Positions 1-12,800 of a stretch of 28,311 bases of DNA are shown one piece after another. The stretch is from Plakobranchus ocellatus. Its lineage: Eukaryota; Mollusca; Gastropoda; Plakobranchidae. A program made the position numbers and the translations under genes. Every line of letters starts with the position of its first letter. Position 1 is the stretch's first letter. The notes under the pieces are model-generated. The model did not search any database, was not told where the DNA came from, and saw only the letters and a list, made by a program, of their open reading frames with translations. Location: positions 971,974 to 1,000,284 of the forward strand of contig BLXT01003747.1 of assembly GCA_019648995.1 (NCBI GenBank), read 5' to 3'.

Positions 1-229
1 TGTTGGGGAGCACCTTCACAGGGGCAAAAGACTTTTTTTTCTTTTTAACCTTTTTTAAAACCAATACAGCACTGCGATTTTTACTAATGGCTTTACTAAT
101 ATCTCTAGGCCAAGTCCCAAGACTTCTTTTTAGCATCTAGAAAGATGAGCTTGAATTTCCCATAGGACGGGTTTATCTTACCTTTTTTTCATAGGCGTGT
201 CCAAAAGAGATTTTTAATCTGTTCGATAA

Positions 230-374
230 AAGCAAGCTACGTAAAGTACGGCTGTAGCAACAAACAAGATAACTCAGGCTTACATCCGGATCGCTGTAAA
301 CAAACTGTCGTTAGGATTAAATGGCTTTGGGTAGCAGTCGGCGTTGTTTGTAAACCAATCCAACTTGGTGGAAG
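230..374 (+). other. possible untranslated first exon (3' end at 374)
   Basis: The segment ends in GGAAG|GTGAGT, an ideal 5' splice site, and is followed 1.3 kb later by TTTCAG at 1709-1714, just 22 bases before the start codon. The CG-richer base composition fits a transcribed leader near a promoter. The 5' boundary is arbitrary and no transcript evidence is available. Confidence 0.3.
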
Positions 375-821
375 GTGAGTTAAAATGCCCCGATGGTGAA
401 AAAAAAATAAGATAAATAATGCTCTTTTTTTTAAACAGATGTTCGATATTTCTTACCATCGATATTAGAAAGAGACAAATCCTTCTAGATCTAGATATAA
501 ATCCTCTTAACCTATATTTCTAGTTCTAGATCTGGAAGTAGGCTATACAGTTCTCTACTAAAAATCTAGATTAGATCTTCTTATTTACAGACCTGGTTAT
601 ACTCAAAGCCTGAAAGTGGTGTCATAAATCAAAATTTGAATTAAAGATCCAGCCCCTAGGAAAAAAGAGTCACGATGTAGACGCATTAATATACTCAAGA
701 CTTAGGCCTAGTATATAGATCTAAAAGCCGTGTGAGCATGTCAGTCCGAAGAAACTACATGTTACGTCCACTTAGATTAAAAAATTTATTGTAAAATGAA
801 TGAAGCTCCTCTTTTGTTGTA

Positions 822-841
822 GTTGTTGTTGTTGTTGTTGT
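822..841 (+). repeat. (TTG)n microsatellite
   Basis: About six TTG units, followed by a short T-rich stretch. Confidence 0.85.
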
Positions 842-1113
842 TTTTGTTTTTAGCAAATAAGACTCTATTGGTCATTTTTTTTTTCATCTAAAGGATTGGT
901 CTTTGCAGCACACAAAACAAGATTGTTTTTATAAAGGGGGGGCGGAGGTGTGTACGTGGGGGTAAACTGTCCATGGCAATTTTTTTTTTCATTTCTGAAT
1001 TTATTAATTTGACATAAGCGTAGACTTTGAATGCATAAATAAATGATAATTTAACTCTTAAAACTTAGGGCTTTTGTTTCAGATTATGAAGACCTACTTC
1101 TTTATTAAGTTTT

Positions 1114-1216
1114 CCTGAGACCAGTCCAACTAGCCCAGAAGTTGCATTTAGAAAATTTTAAAACATTGATGTAACTTCACTTATTAACCTTTGCAGTGAT
1201 GAGAAAAAGATGAAGA
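1114..1216 (-). repeat. dispersed ~100-bp repeat, copy A
   Basis: Read on the - strand it gives a CACTGCAAAGG-like start, CAATGTTTTAAAA in the middle, then AAATGCAACTTCTG and GTTGGACTGGTCTCAG at the end. This is the same order of blocks as the + strand copies at 18281 and 25015. Confidence 0.6.
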
Positions 1217-1736
1217 TATTGAAATTCATAGCCGAAAAATTGCATATGTAAAAAAAAAAGAACGAAATTACCAAATTAACCCCACATCATTTCAAAACCA
1301 CACAGTGCATCTGATAAAATTTCTTTTAAGCAATCAAAGTTGCACTGGCATGCATGGTAAGAGTCTTGAGGAGCTTAGGTGCTATTTGCAGCTAAGTAAA
1401 GAATTATGACTTTGATTAAGTTGTTACAGTTATTTTATTTCTTTTAGATATATCTCACATGCTTTTAGAAAAAAGACAATATGGAAGAAATATATATACT
1501 TATAATGTTTAAAGAAAAATCCGCTGGTTTAAAAGTTAAATTTCTTTTTGCCACAGCAGTGTTATATGTAATTTAACAAACTAATACTAGTATACTAGTC
1601 TTAACATGCTTTATTAATCCTTTAAAAATTCATCAGCAAATGAAGGAGCGTGGAAAAGTAGACATTTATTAAACGTATCAAGTTAACAATTCATTGTACA
1701 ATTTTACATTTCAGGAGTCAAAGATAGTCAGCCAAG

Positions 1737-1830
1737 ATGGCGGAGGACAAAATAATGAGTGGGTGCATGGACAGTGTTCCCCCTGTCTGTCCATCCACCA
1801 TTAGAGTGTTTTTCAGCTCAACATTCACAG
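1737..1830 (+). CDS. exon 1: start codon and first DUF4062 strand
   Basis: Encodes residues 1-31 plus one base. The ATG sits in GCCAAGATGG, a strong initiation context, and an in-frame TAG lies at 1725-1727, so translation cannot start further upstream in this exon. The end reads IRVFFSSTFT, the first strand of DUF4062, and the split codon G|AC gives the Asp expected after it. The donor GTTGGT is weak. TTTCAG at 1709-1714 looks like an acceptor, so the exon may begin at 1715 behind a 5'UTR intron. Intron 1 (1831-3170) carries two facing copies of a dispersed repeat and otherwise AT-rich sequence with no coding signal. Confidence 0.85.
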
Positions 1831-4800
1831 GTTGGTTTGTCCACAATGTTGTTTTTTTTTTTTCATTAATGGCTCAGATTAAAACTCTTTGTTGATCCTT
1901 AATTAAGTTGATAAAATACTCTGTGATGACCACATAAGCTGCAGTATTGTTGTAATTGGCATTCATAAAAGTGTAGGCTAGAAGAAAAACATGCAAATTA
2001 ATACCAGAAAAAATATTTTTCTCTAATTTATTGCAACTAAAACTTTTTTGAAGTTTGGTATCAGTCTTTCATTTGCCAATTGATGTATAGAATTGAATGA
2101 TGACCAATACACCTACAGTATCATGTTTCAAATGATAAGTGTGAAGTAAGGAATTGCAGTATCACACCTAGAGACCAACAAGCCCTAGGATAACTGAGGT
2201 GATGTTCAAAACTAATGGCTAGTGGCCAAACAATTATTTTGTAAATTTTGATTTTGATAGGACACAATAGCCATTCCATTTGGAGCGATCTTATCAGGCC
2301 TTGGTAATAATTGGATGATTAGCAAAATTTTATACATTTTGTCTGACAAAGGTGATTGTCTTCATATAAGATCTGTATGGAATGCAGTGAACATATAATT
2401 TTGGGAGATGGAGCTTTCTTCCTACACTTCAAGGTCCAAATTGTTTACTTCATATCATAAGATTTGTGCATAATTTAATCTTTTGAATACCAATCAGACA
2501 AAACTATTTTTCATGAGGGGGAAATGATAGGCTTGCAATCTAAATATTGCATCATTTTTAGAAAGTAATAATAATGTAAATTATATTATTAATTTTACAT
2601 CCTAGCAGGCGGCAGATTAGGATTAAAGTTGAAATACAAAAAATCACAGAGAAAGACCAAAAGAGCTTTTGGGACTTAGTCTTTTGATACAAAATCTGGC
2701 TGTAAATTATGCAAGTTTGAAAATTCCAGTATCTTTACTTTTAATAATACTGTGGTGCAAAACCCTTGCAGGCCTTAATCAAGAAGTGACACTTTAAAGA
2801 GTATGAATCTTGAAGCTGTTCATGTTTATTTGCAAAGATATAAGATTTTATTGACAGACATGCATACATACTCATACATATTTTTTCGAATATATATCTT
2901 GGGACAAGTCCAATTAGCTACATATTGAACATTTTCTTTCATTATTAGAGCTCAGATCTTCATTCTGTAAGCTTTGCAACAATAGAAACTGCACTGAGAT
3001 TGATCGATTCTACCAAGATGAAAATATTTCAGTCTAACATTTTAAGGAACGAGAAGCAAAGCATTATTTGAACATCTGACTCATTTGGGCTGGTCTCCAG
3101 TTTGTAAGAACAATCATAAACCTGCCTTTCATATAATTTTATCAGAATAAATATTTTGTATCATTACCAGACATGTCTGAGGAGCGAAACCTTTTGATGA
3201 GAGAAGCTGTACCTGAGCTTAGGAGATATTGCCACCAAAAAGGATTTGATTTTGAGGTAGGGTTTTGTTTTTAATCTTAAATCATTCCATTCCATATTCT
3301 TCTCTATCTGCCAATGGTAAAGAAAAAAGCATGAAAATATGACTAAGCTTATATTTGTCAGACACAGAAAAGCGAGGAATAGTCAAAATGGAAAGAAAAT
3401 GAAGAGCCCATGGGAAGAATGGCATAATCACAGTCACAGAAATGGAGATTTTGGGAAAATCCAATTTTAATTTTTCAAAGTATCTAAACCTCTCTGTTTC
3501 TTAATCCTGTGGATTCTCCTTTCACAAATCTTTTAGTTCTTTTATGTAGGAAGATTTTAGTAAGGTTTTAGCATGATATGATGTAAAGCAGAATTTTACT
3601 GCGTAACTTGAAAAATGCCAAATTGTGACTATGACCGTTCTTCCCATGGACTCCTCAAATGCAATTCCTCAATTTGTTTTGGTAAATGGTGTGATAATGC
3701 CCATGAAAATGGTGGAGACAGTGTTGAAAATTCATAATGATGTTTGATGCAAAGTTGCCTCAAAGTCCATAATATATTTTATTTATTTTATCATATTTTT
3801 TATTATACCATGTGATCAGTTTTTCATTTTTTTTTTTGGAGCCTTCTGTCAGAAATAAACATGCTGAGAAACATTCATTGTTTGGTTCTTTCAAATATTG
3901 CTAAAAAAACAATTTTTAATGCTTTTTTTTTCTATCAATTTTTTTTAGTCATTTCTTTATTGATATATATATTTTTAATGGCAATAAATGATATGTCACA
4001 ATTTTTTTCTTTGATCATAATGAGTGCATTTATTTAATATATCTAAAAGTTTCGCTTTCTTTGGGATATTGTAGGTTGTGGATATGAGGTGGGGAATACG
4101 AGAAGATGCTGCTTCAGATCACACAACTGTGGATATTGTGCTGAAAGAAATTGAGAACTGCCAAAAAATCTCAGCTGGGCCCAATTTTGTGGTAATTTTT
4201 ATCATAACACATGATGCAATTATAGTTTGCTGTTTGAATTGATTATTTATGATAATAATTACTCATTTTGCTTATGTATGCAGCTGTATTACAATCTTGC
4301 CATGAAATCTGAAGAAATGAGTCATAACTTTCAAGCTTGGCTCTTTCATATTTGTTTACTGCTGGAAACAATTTTTTTCGGAAATTTGTGTTTTAGCTTC
4401 CATTGGAAGAATCTTTGGTAAAAATGCCTGTCATTCTTCAAAATCTGTTTTCTTTTTATAACAGCTAAAATCCTTCCAAATTTATCATAATAAGTAAGAA
4501 AGACAATTAAGTGGTATAGTAGACAAACAAATATGGTTTTAGAGAATTGATCAAATTATAAAGGATAGTCTGAGGATAGAATGTTGATACATACAAAATT
4601 GATATATACTTTATAAGGGTTCTTTCTTTTTATCGCACATATTAAATTTCTAATCTTCTAAGTTCCAGAATGTCATTTTGCAAGTCTCTTAAACTTAATA
4701 CTGCTTTTGAGCTTGCTTTAAAGTTACCAAATGATTGTGCTCTTTTCTACAGCTGTTTGTTGGAGATAAATATGGATCAAGAACTCTACCCAATGCCATA

Positions 4801-6851
4801 CCAGTAACAGAGTTTCGCTTGTTTCGACGAATAGCTAGCTGGCTTGGCTTAAAATTTGAAATAGTTGAAAAATGGTACTTATTGGATACAAATACAGTAC
4901 CCCATGTCTACAGAATGTTACCCATCACAACCCTCCTCCCTTATTATGGTAATTTAAACCCTGTCAACCAAGGCATGCGAAAAGTGGTAAGCATAATAGC
5001 CTTTATAATTGCTGATTTTTAGAACATGGCAGTTTTTTGGGGGAAAAAAAATTGGCATGAAAATGATAAAAAGCCTAAGGTTTAGAAGTTCCTTAAATGA
5101 TTTCTTTGGTCATATGAATTTTTTTATTCTATGCATATATTGTATCCCTTGTAATTCCTTGGGTCTTTGCATAAGTTGCCCACAAGTAAGCCTGTTAAAA
5201 CTCTTTATCTGGATTTCTGTATGTGTGATCAACATTCAATGTCTCTGGTTTCTTCCAAGGTCTTGGGCGAGGTTCTGATGGCATTAATTAAAGCTCTTAC
5301 CTTAATCATTGTTTGTTTTTATTTTCTCTGATATGAACCTCTCTAACGTAACTGTTTTGCAGTTGAGATTTTCAAAATTCATGATAATGCCTTGCCAGTG
5401 GTTTCTGAAACAGTCCTAATCTATTATTTTAAATACACTGTTGTTTGCAAAAAAACATTGGTCTTGTCTTTTTACAATACGAAATGTCTTGTGACCAGAT
5501 GTGTCAGTTGTTGTATCACTTTAGAAGAAAAAGAATTCTTCTTTGAAGTTTATTTTTCCTTTCCTTTAAGTGCTTTTTTTTTTAATGTTTAAAATCATAT
5601 TTTTTTTCTCTGAATCAACATAGCCTTATCCAGTTTTTTACTTTACAAACCTGAAAGAAATAAGTTTCAGGTTACTGTTAAAAATATTCTTCCAACTTAA
5701 CTCGGATAATTTCTTGAGCAATGATAGTCATTACCTCTCTTCTTGTTTTAGATTTTACCAAAAGTTATGTTTGCCAAAGTCTTGAAATTTTTCACCTGGA
5801 CAATAACAAACCTTTTCAAATAAGTCATTAGGTATGTTTTACACAATTTAAATTATTATTGCATTATAGTATTCATACAAAAGTTTATTTTTTGGCAAGA
5901 TCTAAGATAACTTTTTCAGCAAGAAAAATGTTTTGAGGAAGGAAAAATATGCTTTGAAATTTGTTGGTTTTTTTTTAAACTCAAATCTTGTATTTTTGAG
6001 ATCAGTTTTTCAGGACAGATCTCAAATGAATCTCTTGCTCTATTTTCTCATTCTGCAGCACCAGCAAAACTGGGAATGTGATGAGAGAAACATCAGAAAT
6101 GTTCTTCGTAAGGTAGCAACAGTAGCTGTTCAACAAAATAAAATCACTGAACAAGATAGCTCCAAGTATTTTATTTCAGGTTAGTGTTTTTCTCTTATTT
6201 TTTTTTTTCGTGGTTTTCTCTGACCAACTCGGTTGTTTATTTGTGATCCTGTCAAACCCCTACCAGAAGGTAATATACACTCAAAATTTGTAAGTTAAAA
6301 TGAAAAGACAATGCGAAAACTATTTTTTCATAAGATGTACATAAATTAGATGGGTGATATAAAGTGTATGTAACTATGGCTGGTATTTCAGAAAAAAGCA
6401 GTGTTATTAAAGAGAACCAATCTTTTCAGTTCTCTACTAGTTACAAAACTATTAGAAAAACCTTTTAGAAATATGTGTTGAATGAATTGTTTTTTTTTTC
6501 TTCTCATTTGAAGTTTTTGTTATTTTTGACATAGCAAATTAGTATTGTATTTACTTGACTTAGTGGAGTGTGAGGGTTTGCTTTTGAATTTGAGTAGATT
6601 CTGGCATGGTGAGGCAAAAATTAGACTTGATTAATTACATTGATAGAGGACAAGATAGGATGAAAAACAAGAAAAACATGACACTGGTTTACATGCCGTC
6701 TGTAAAGAATGAAGTTGTGCACATTGACACTTCATAGTGTACATAAATATATTGACCATGGCAAATAGATTTTGTTCACAGCTTTTCTATGAGAGTAATT
6801 GGAATATCGTAGGGTAATTAGTAGCTTAAAGCATCTCTTTGTTATAAGATA

Positions 6852-6897
<46 letters not shown>

Positions 6898-9800
6898 AAT
6901 TGTGTGTATATAATTATGTCTATATACATAAATAAGTTTCCCAGAGTCTGCATTGACAAAAAAAAATTATTTCAAAGATTTGAATGGAATCTAATGAACT
7001 AATGTGAAATGTAAAAGTAAACTTGCTTTGAATATTTCAGAAAGAGCAAGCAGCTTAATATAGCAATTTTAAAATGCTCCAATTTGCTTTATTGTGTATT
7101 ACGGGGAGTGTTTCATAAAATGATGACACCCAACATAAGATTGCTTTGAGTTGTTGAATTTTCCAAAATATCTGTAAAAATCTATTTTTGCTCTGCCATA
7201 AATTTGGCATTGAAAGGTTAAAGTTTCTAACTGAGTTGATGTTTTGTCATGGTCTTTTTTACAGTGACAGAAAATGAGATTGAGAAAGGAGTATATACCT
7301 ATGCAAAAGTGCAAAATCGTGTCATATACTTTGAAAGAACTCTGATTAACATCAACTTGGAAGACAAAATGGCAAGTATGTAATTCTAGTAAATGCTGTA
7401 ACAAAATCCTTTTAAAAAGTTTGCAAACTTCTAAAATAACTTAGTGCTCATCTTTAAATGAGTCCTCCTCAGTAAGACTTTCAAATATAAGTTTTGATAA
7501 ATGATATTTAAAATAAGGTTTCTTTTCCTTGGTATAATATCTCAAGTAAAATTAAAGATGTAAAGTGACATTAAATTACCTTAATAAATTTCGTTGTTAG
7601 ATGTTTGCAAAGTTAAAAAGAAAAATTGCCAACACTAAGATTGTATGGCCTATGATGTGCAAATCATTCAGACTGTTTTCTAGGAGTTGAAACAAATCAG
7701 TTAAACAACTAACTCTGATAATAATTAAAAATGTTTTTGGATTTCTCAATAAGGAAATATGTGCATTCAATAACCTCTGTTTCCAAAGTAATATTGTGAT
7801 TTTTTTCAAAGATGGATATAGAATAAACCGAGTTTTGTTTAGTATTCTTTTCAATTTCATTATTAGCTTTTGATTAAAAGTAAATACAATTTTTTTTCAA
7901 CAACTAACAAAATAAATGAATCTTAAAGATCAGTAGGTGTGTAAAAGGAATAATGTAGAATAATGAGAGTAAAATATCAACTAACATAAAGAATAGAGAA
8001 CAGCAATAAGTTTCATCTTTACATGTGGTATCATTGCTCTCATAAGCATAATATGCAGGACAAAACATAAATGAAAAACTTTAGGTCTTAATTTTTTTTA
8101 AGCTGATATGACAGTAAGACTTTGAAACTTTTGTACATGCACTGGATATTTTTTCTTTGATTGTATTTAAACCATCTGGAGTACTCTTTTTATTCCTAAT
8201 GCTTAAAGGTTTTACATCTTATCCATTTTTAGTGGGTTTTTTTTTTAATAATTTAGATTTTCACATAAATTTAAGTATTCTTTTTCTACATTTCCAAAGG
8301 AATACTAGGTAGTACACACCGTTTTTTAATCGTCTTTTTTTTCCTTATATTTTTTAGAGAGGTTTACAGATTTGACAAAGAATGGAGAATTAGAGGAAGA
8401 TGTTCAAGAGCTGCGAGAGAAGATGAAGACTAAGCTACTTCCTTCGCACATTCCCCGAGACCAAATAGTACACAATGCTCTTTCTTGGACACCAAGGGGT
8501 ATTGATCCAGATTTTGATGAACACAGTCGATATCTCATAATGTTTTGTGAAGCCTTTAAGGCAATGATGCAGAAGCAAATTGATTTAAGTATTCAGAAAG
8601 TCATGGAAACCAGAATCCAGAATATGATGACACACGAGTCAGCTATTCATCTACGAATGGCAAAATTCAAATGCTCTTGCTTCTTTGGTCAAGATGCAGT
8701 TTTGAAAGAAATTCATAAGGCAATGGAAAATGGTTTTGTACCTCGGCCAAAAGTGGAGAAAAAGGTAGAAGAAGTGAATTCTCATGATAAAGCAGAGGGA
8801 AATTCACATGATGATGGTTTGAATGCTGCTACTGATCAGAATGGGACTGAAAATGAAAATTTGGAAACAAACATAGAAAACGATACCAACAGAGATGATG
8901 GTTTGAGTGGGGATAAGGGTGGAGAAACAGACAACCAGAATGGTGATATTCAAAAAGTCCAGGATAATGAGGAGGATGAAAATGCAAATGACAGTGATAG
9001 TGAGATGAATGAAGAAGATGAAGAGCTTGAAAAACTTCAAAATGACAAACTAAATGAAATAGAACAACTGCGTCAGACCTATGCCAATATGAAAAATGGT
9101 CCCACGTTTGCCACAGGTGAAATGGCCAATGAGTCTGGGTCAGATCCCTCTCGCAGTACTAGGGAAGAACTGACTTCTTTCAAGAGAACGCGTAAAACCA
9201 GACGCCCTGTGGTCTTGTACGGCCCTTCTGGGAGCGGAAAAACAGCGATAATATCCAAGATTGGTCAAATGGTCAAGATGTGGAATCCAAATGTTGTACT
9301 CATCATTCGTTTTCTAGGTACAAGCACCAGTTCTGGTAGTGTTAGGCCCATGATTATAAGCATCATTCATAATATCTGGATGGCCTACAAGGTAAACAGA
9401 CCCATGGATTTGGACTTCAACTCAGACATGATTTACCTTGGGCAGTACTTGCAAGCCCTCATATGGCAGGTAATATATTGAAACTTCCCCTTTATCCTCA
9501 CTGAAATTAAAAATCTTTTTCAGCAAGTTATTTCATCATTTATTGAAAATAATTGTAGTTTGCTCAAGGCATTATTATTTAAATATATTTGAGAGATAAA
9601 AAGCAGGAAAAGACCTCATCAAGGAGTCACTGATATTTTGATGCATTCGTAATAGACTCAAAATTGTATTAGTCACAGCTTCATCACAATAAGTAAAATC
9701 AAATGATATCTAAAATGATTTTGCTTTGATCCACATCCAAAAAGTTCTTAAGTTTTGCGGAGTTTTTTTTTTGTTTTTTGGGGGGTTTTTTGCAGTTCAA

Positions 9801-12800
9801 TTGTGTATTGTTCTTATTGAGAAACATCTCTTTGGTTCTTCTTGTATGGCTCTAATGGACCTTATAAATACCTTGGTTGTTGATTAAAACGGGACATTCA
9901 AGAAAGTTTTCTATCATTAAGTCTTCATGAATGTCAATAGTTGCTTAAAAATAACTCAGAGAGTGGGGCTTACTTATTCACTACCAATCACTTATACGAT
10001 TCAACTGCCTTTCTAAATGGAAAATAAAAGAGACAAGTTTTCAGGTGTCAGCAGGCAGGCAAAATAGGTTTGCAACAAATTAGTAATTTATTTAGAATGT
10101 TAGACAAAGTTTTGATTTGCTTGAATTACTTTTTATCCAGGATAATTGAAATTCCTCATATAGAATTGATAGGATTGACTTTTGTCTATTATTCTTTAAT
10201 GAAAGCTTTGGTATTTTTTCCATCTTATAATATTCACCAGGCCATTCACAACTCTATCTTTTAAGGTTACTACTTGACATGAAGTTTAATCAGTAAAAAA
10301 TAAACCTCCTTTTTAAGTTGGTTTATGCGCTTGTCTTTAAAGCTAGTCCTTGGTAGATTTGCCTAAAAGCGTTTAGACTTGTGGTCTAAAAGGTTTTGTT
10401 TTCTAAAAGTGAGTAAGTAACTATTGAAATAACCCTTTTTTTTTCACTTTTTCCTTTTAATATGTCAGGTATCTAGCCCAGAGCGTCCCCTGTATATTTT
10501 ACTTGATTCCTTGGATCAGCTGTCACCAAGTGAGCAGGCGCACTCCTTAGCTTGGATGCCAACAATTCTCCCACAGGATTGTGCCATGGTTGTGTCAATC
10601 TTACCAGACACAACCAATTGCCTGGACAGTGCTCGCCGCATTCTAAGGTCTGAAAGGCTCTTTGTTCAAGTGCCTGCTCTAACAGTAGAGGCAGCGGATA
10701 AAATAATAAGTGCTCAGTGCAACAGCAGGGGCCGAGAAGTTACAAGACCACAAAGGAACTTTTTGCTAGGTATAAAGCAAACTACTTATTGTTGTAGGGA
10801 TATTTTGAGGACTGATCTTTGTGCCTCAAAACCACTGTGTGTCAAAGTGAATTTTACAAGAATGATACCCCTACCTGAATTATGGACCATGATTATATTA
10901 ATTGTTTTCCAATTTTCCATAAATTTAGCAAATTCCTGGATTCTTTTTTTCTATTCTTATATAACACAGCTACTCTTACATAACAAATTTGGAGAGAAAG
11001 AGTTTTTTGAGGGTTTTCTTTTTTTTTCCCGAATTATACCTACATGTCTCTTTTTGTTTTAAATAATACCACTAGTGACATAATTTTTCTCTGTATATTT
11101 CTCTTTTATGATCTGTAAAAAAACTTTTGTCGTATTGTATTTTAAAAAAATGGTTTTTTTTAGTGCATGTATATTTTTCTTTCTTTTTGAGGGTGGGAAT
11201 GGAGGGGGGGAAAGGGAAGAAGGGCAAAACACTGCAGCAATAAAGTATACGATTAATGCTCTCTTTCTCTGTGTATAAATCTATGGACAACGTTTGTAAG
11301 TTTTAAATGGCTTTGCTATACACATTTCACAATCTTTCGTGTCTGTAACATTTGCTGGATTTTCTTCTGACTACATTAACCCAGATCGCTTTCGAGAATG
11401 CCCTTCACCACTGTACCTGCAATTGACTTTGAACCAGGCCCTGCAATGGAGGTCACACCAACAGGTTAAAGACTTGATTCTGGGATCAGATGTCTACCAT
11501 GCCATCAACCACCTTTTCATGAAGACAGAGAGAAACCATGGCATCATCCTAGTTTCCAAAGCCTTTGGTAAAGTCCAGTTTCAAATGTGTAGATGGTGTT
11601 TATATTGCCTGATTGATTTTACTTAACTTGATAACTGTACTTTGCTACTCACTTAGCAAAGTTGCCTTTAGCTGGCATGTCTGTAGCAGGGCAATTTTAC
11701 TTTTCAAAGGATAAAATTAACTCAGACTTAATTACTAAAAAAAACAAAGCAGATTAAAACTTAATAGATCTTCTTCACAGAATTTTTTTTTTTATTTCTC
11801 AGGCTTAACTTTGCTGGTGTAGATAATTCAAAACAAGACAGTATGCTGCTTACTGAGTATAAAAAAATAATAAAATAAAATAGCAGCAAAAAACATTTAT
11901 AAAATGGCATCACAATAAAATTTTATTAAAACATAAAATATATGTCATTTATAAGTAGCGCAAATGAGTTCAATGTCACTGATACCAATTTTCAGAAATT
12001 ATTACGTTATTGTTTTCTTCTTAAGAATATACTTGAAAAAATTTGTTGATATTTAATGGCTTTCTCTAAGATTTATGGTTTTATTTTCCCCATACTTCTA
12101 TCAATATTGGAGTATCCTAATGAAATTGATCATTTTTTTATGTGTGGAAATTATGTTCTTTGAATAAGCAAAATATTAATTTCAATGAGATAATAAATAT
12201 TTTTTTTCTTTTAAATCTGTAAACATTTTACAAAATTCAATTTACTGCTACTTTTCCTTTAAAATTTTGCTATTTACTCAAACTTTGCATAAATTTTGGA
12301 CTAATTACTAAAGAACTTGAGGGCAGTGTTGAGTCCAAGCTTAATTATGATTTTATTCAAACAACCTTTTTTTTATAGACAAAAATGAGAATCCAAAAAG
12401 CATTTCTTCTGCCTCTGTCTTTCATTTTTTTATTTTTACATTGTAATAGAAAAAGGTCCCTGATCCTTTTGTGAGATGCTTTCAAAGATGAATTAGAAAG
12501 TTTTGGGTTGAATCTGTTGATAGCCTCCCAAGTTTTGGGACTTTAAAAATAATAGCCTAAAATCTAAGATGGCTGCTTTTACCATGGTAACCACATGAGA
12601 AGAGATTTTTGTTTTTTTTAATTACATGCTCTTGACTGATGGATTATTTGTCCGACGTTCAGCATTCTGGCATTTTTACTTTAGACTTTGATTCTTTTGC
12701 TGCCACTATCTCTTGTAAGATTCTTTTTTTTCTCGAAAGTTTTACACTCAACTTCTGCCTCATTAGGCCTCTTCTCAAAACAGTTCTGTTCTGATTGCTT

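Larger units (their letters stand above)
1..1714 (+). other. upstream region of the NWD-like gene
   Basis: No coding sequence is supported here. The first 380 bases contain more CG dinucleotides than the rest, a CCAAT at 355-359 and a perfect donor (AAG|GTGAGT at 372-380). From 430 to 730 TCTAGA/AGATCT hexamers are unusually frequent. A (TTG)n stretch lies at 822-841, a G-rich patch at 936-962, a reverse copy of the dispersed repeat at 1114-1216 and a 14-bp perfect palindrome (ACTAGTATACTAGT) at 1586-1599. No TATA box can be assigned with confidence. Confidence 0.5.

Noticed and set aside
5009..5592. Hydrophobic open frames in intron 4
   Set aside because: AT/T-rich intron sequence gives Phe/Leu/Ile-rich frames by chance; they do not fit splice phase or the NWD family.
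6732..7002. Open frames with Tyr-Ile repeats on both strands
   Set aside because: They are translations of the (AT)n microsatellite at 6854-6893.
8804..9040. Open frame on the - strand opposite exon 7
   Set aside because: It is the antisense shadow of the acidic insert; its hydrophobic look follows from reading GAN codons in reverse.
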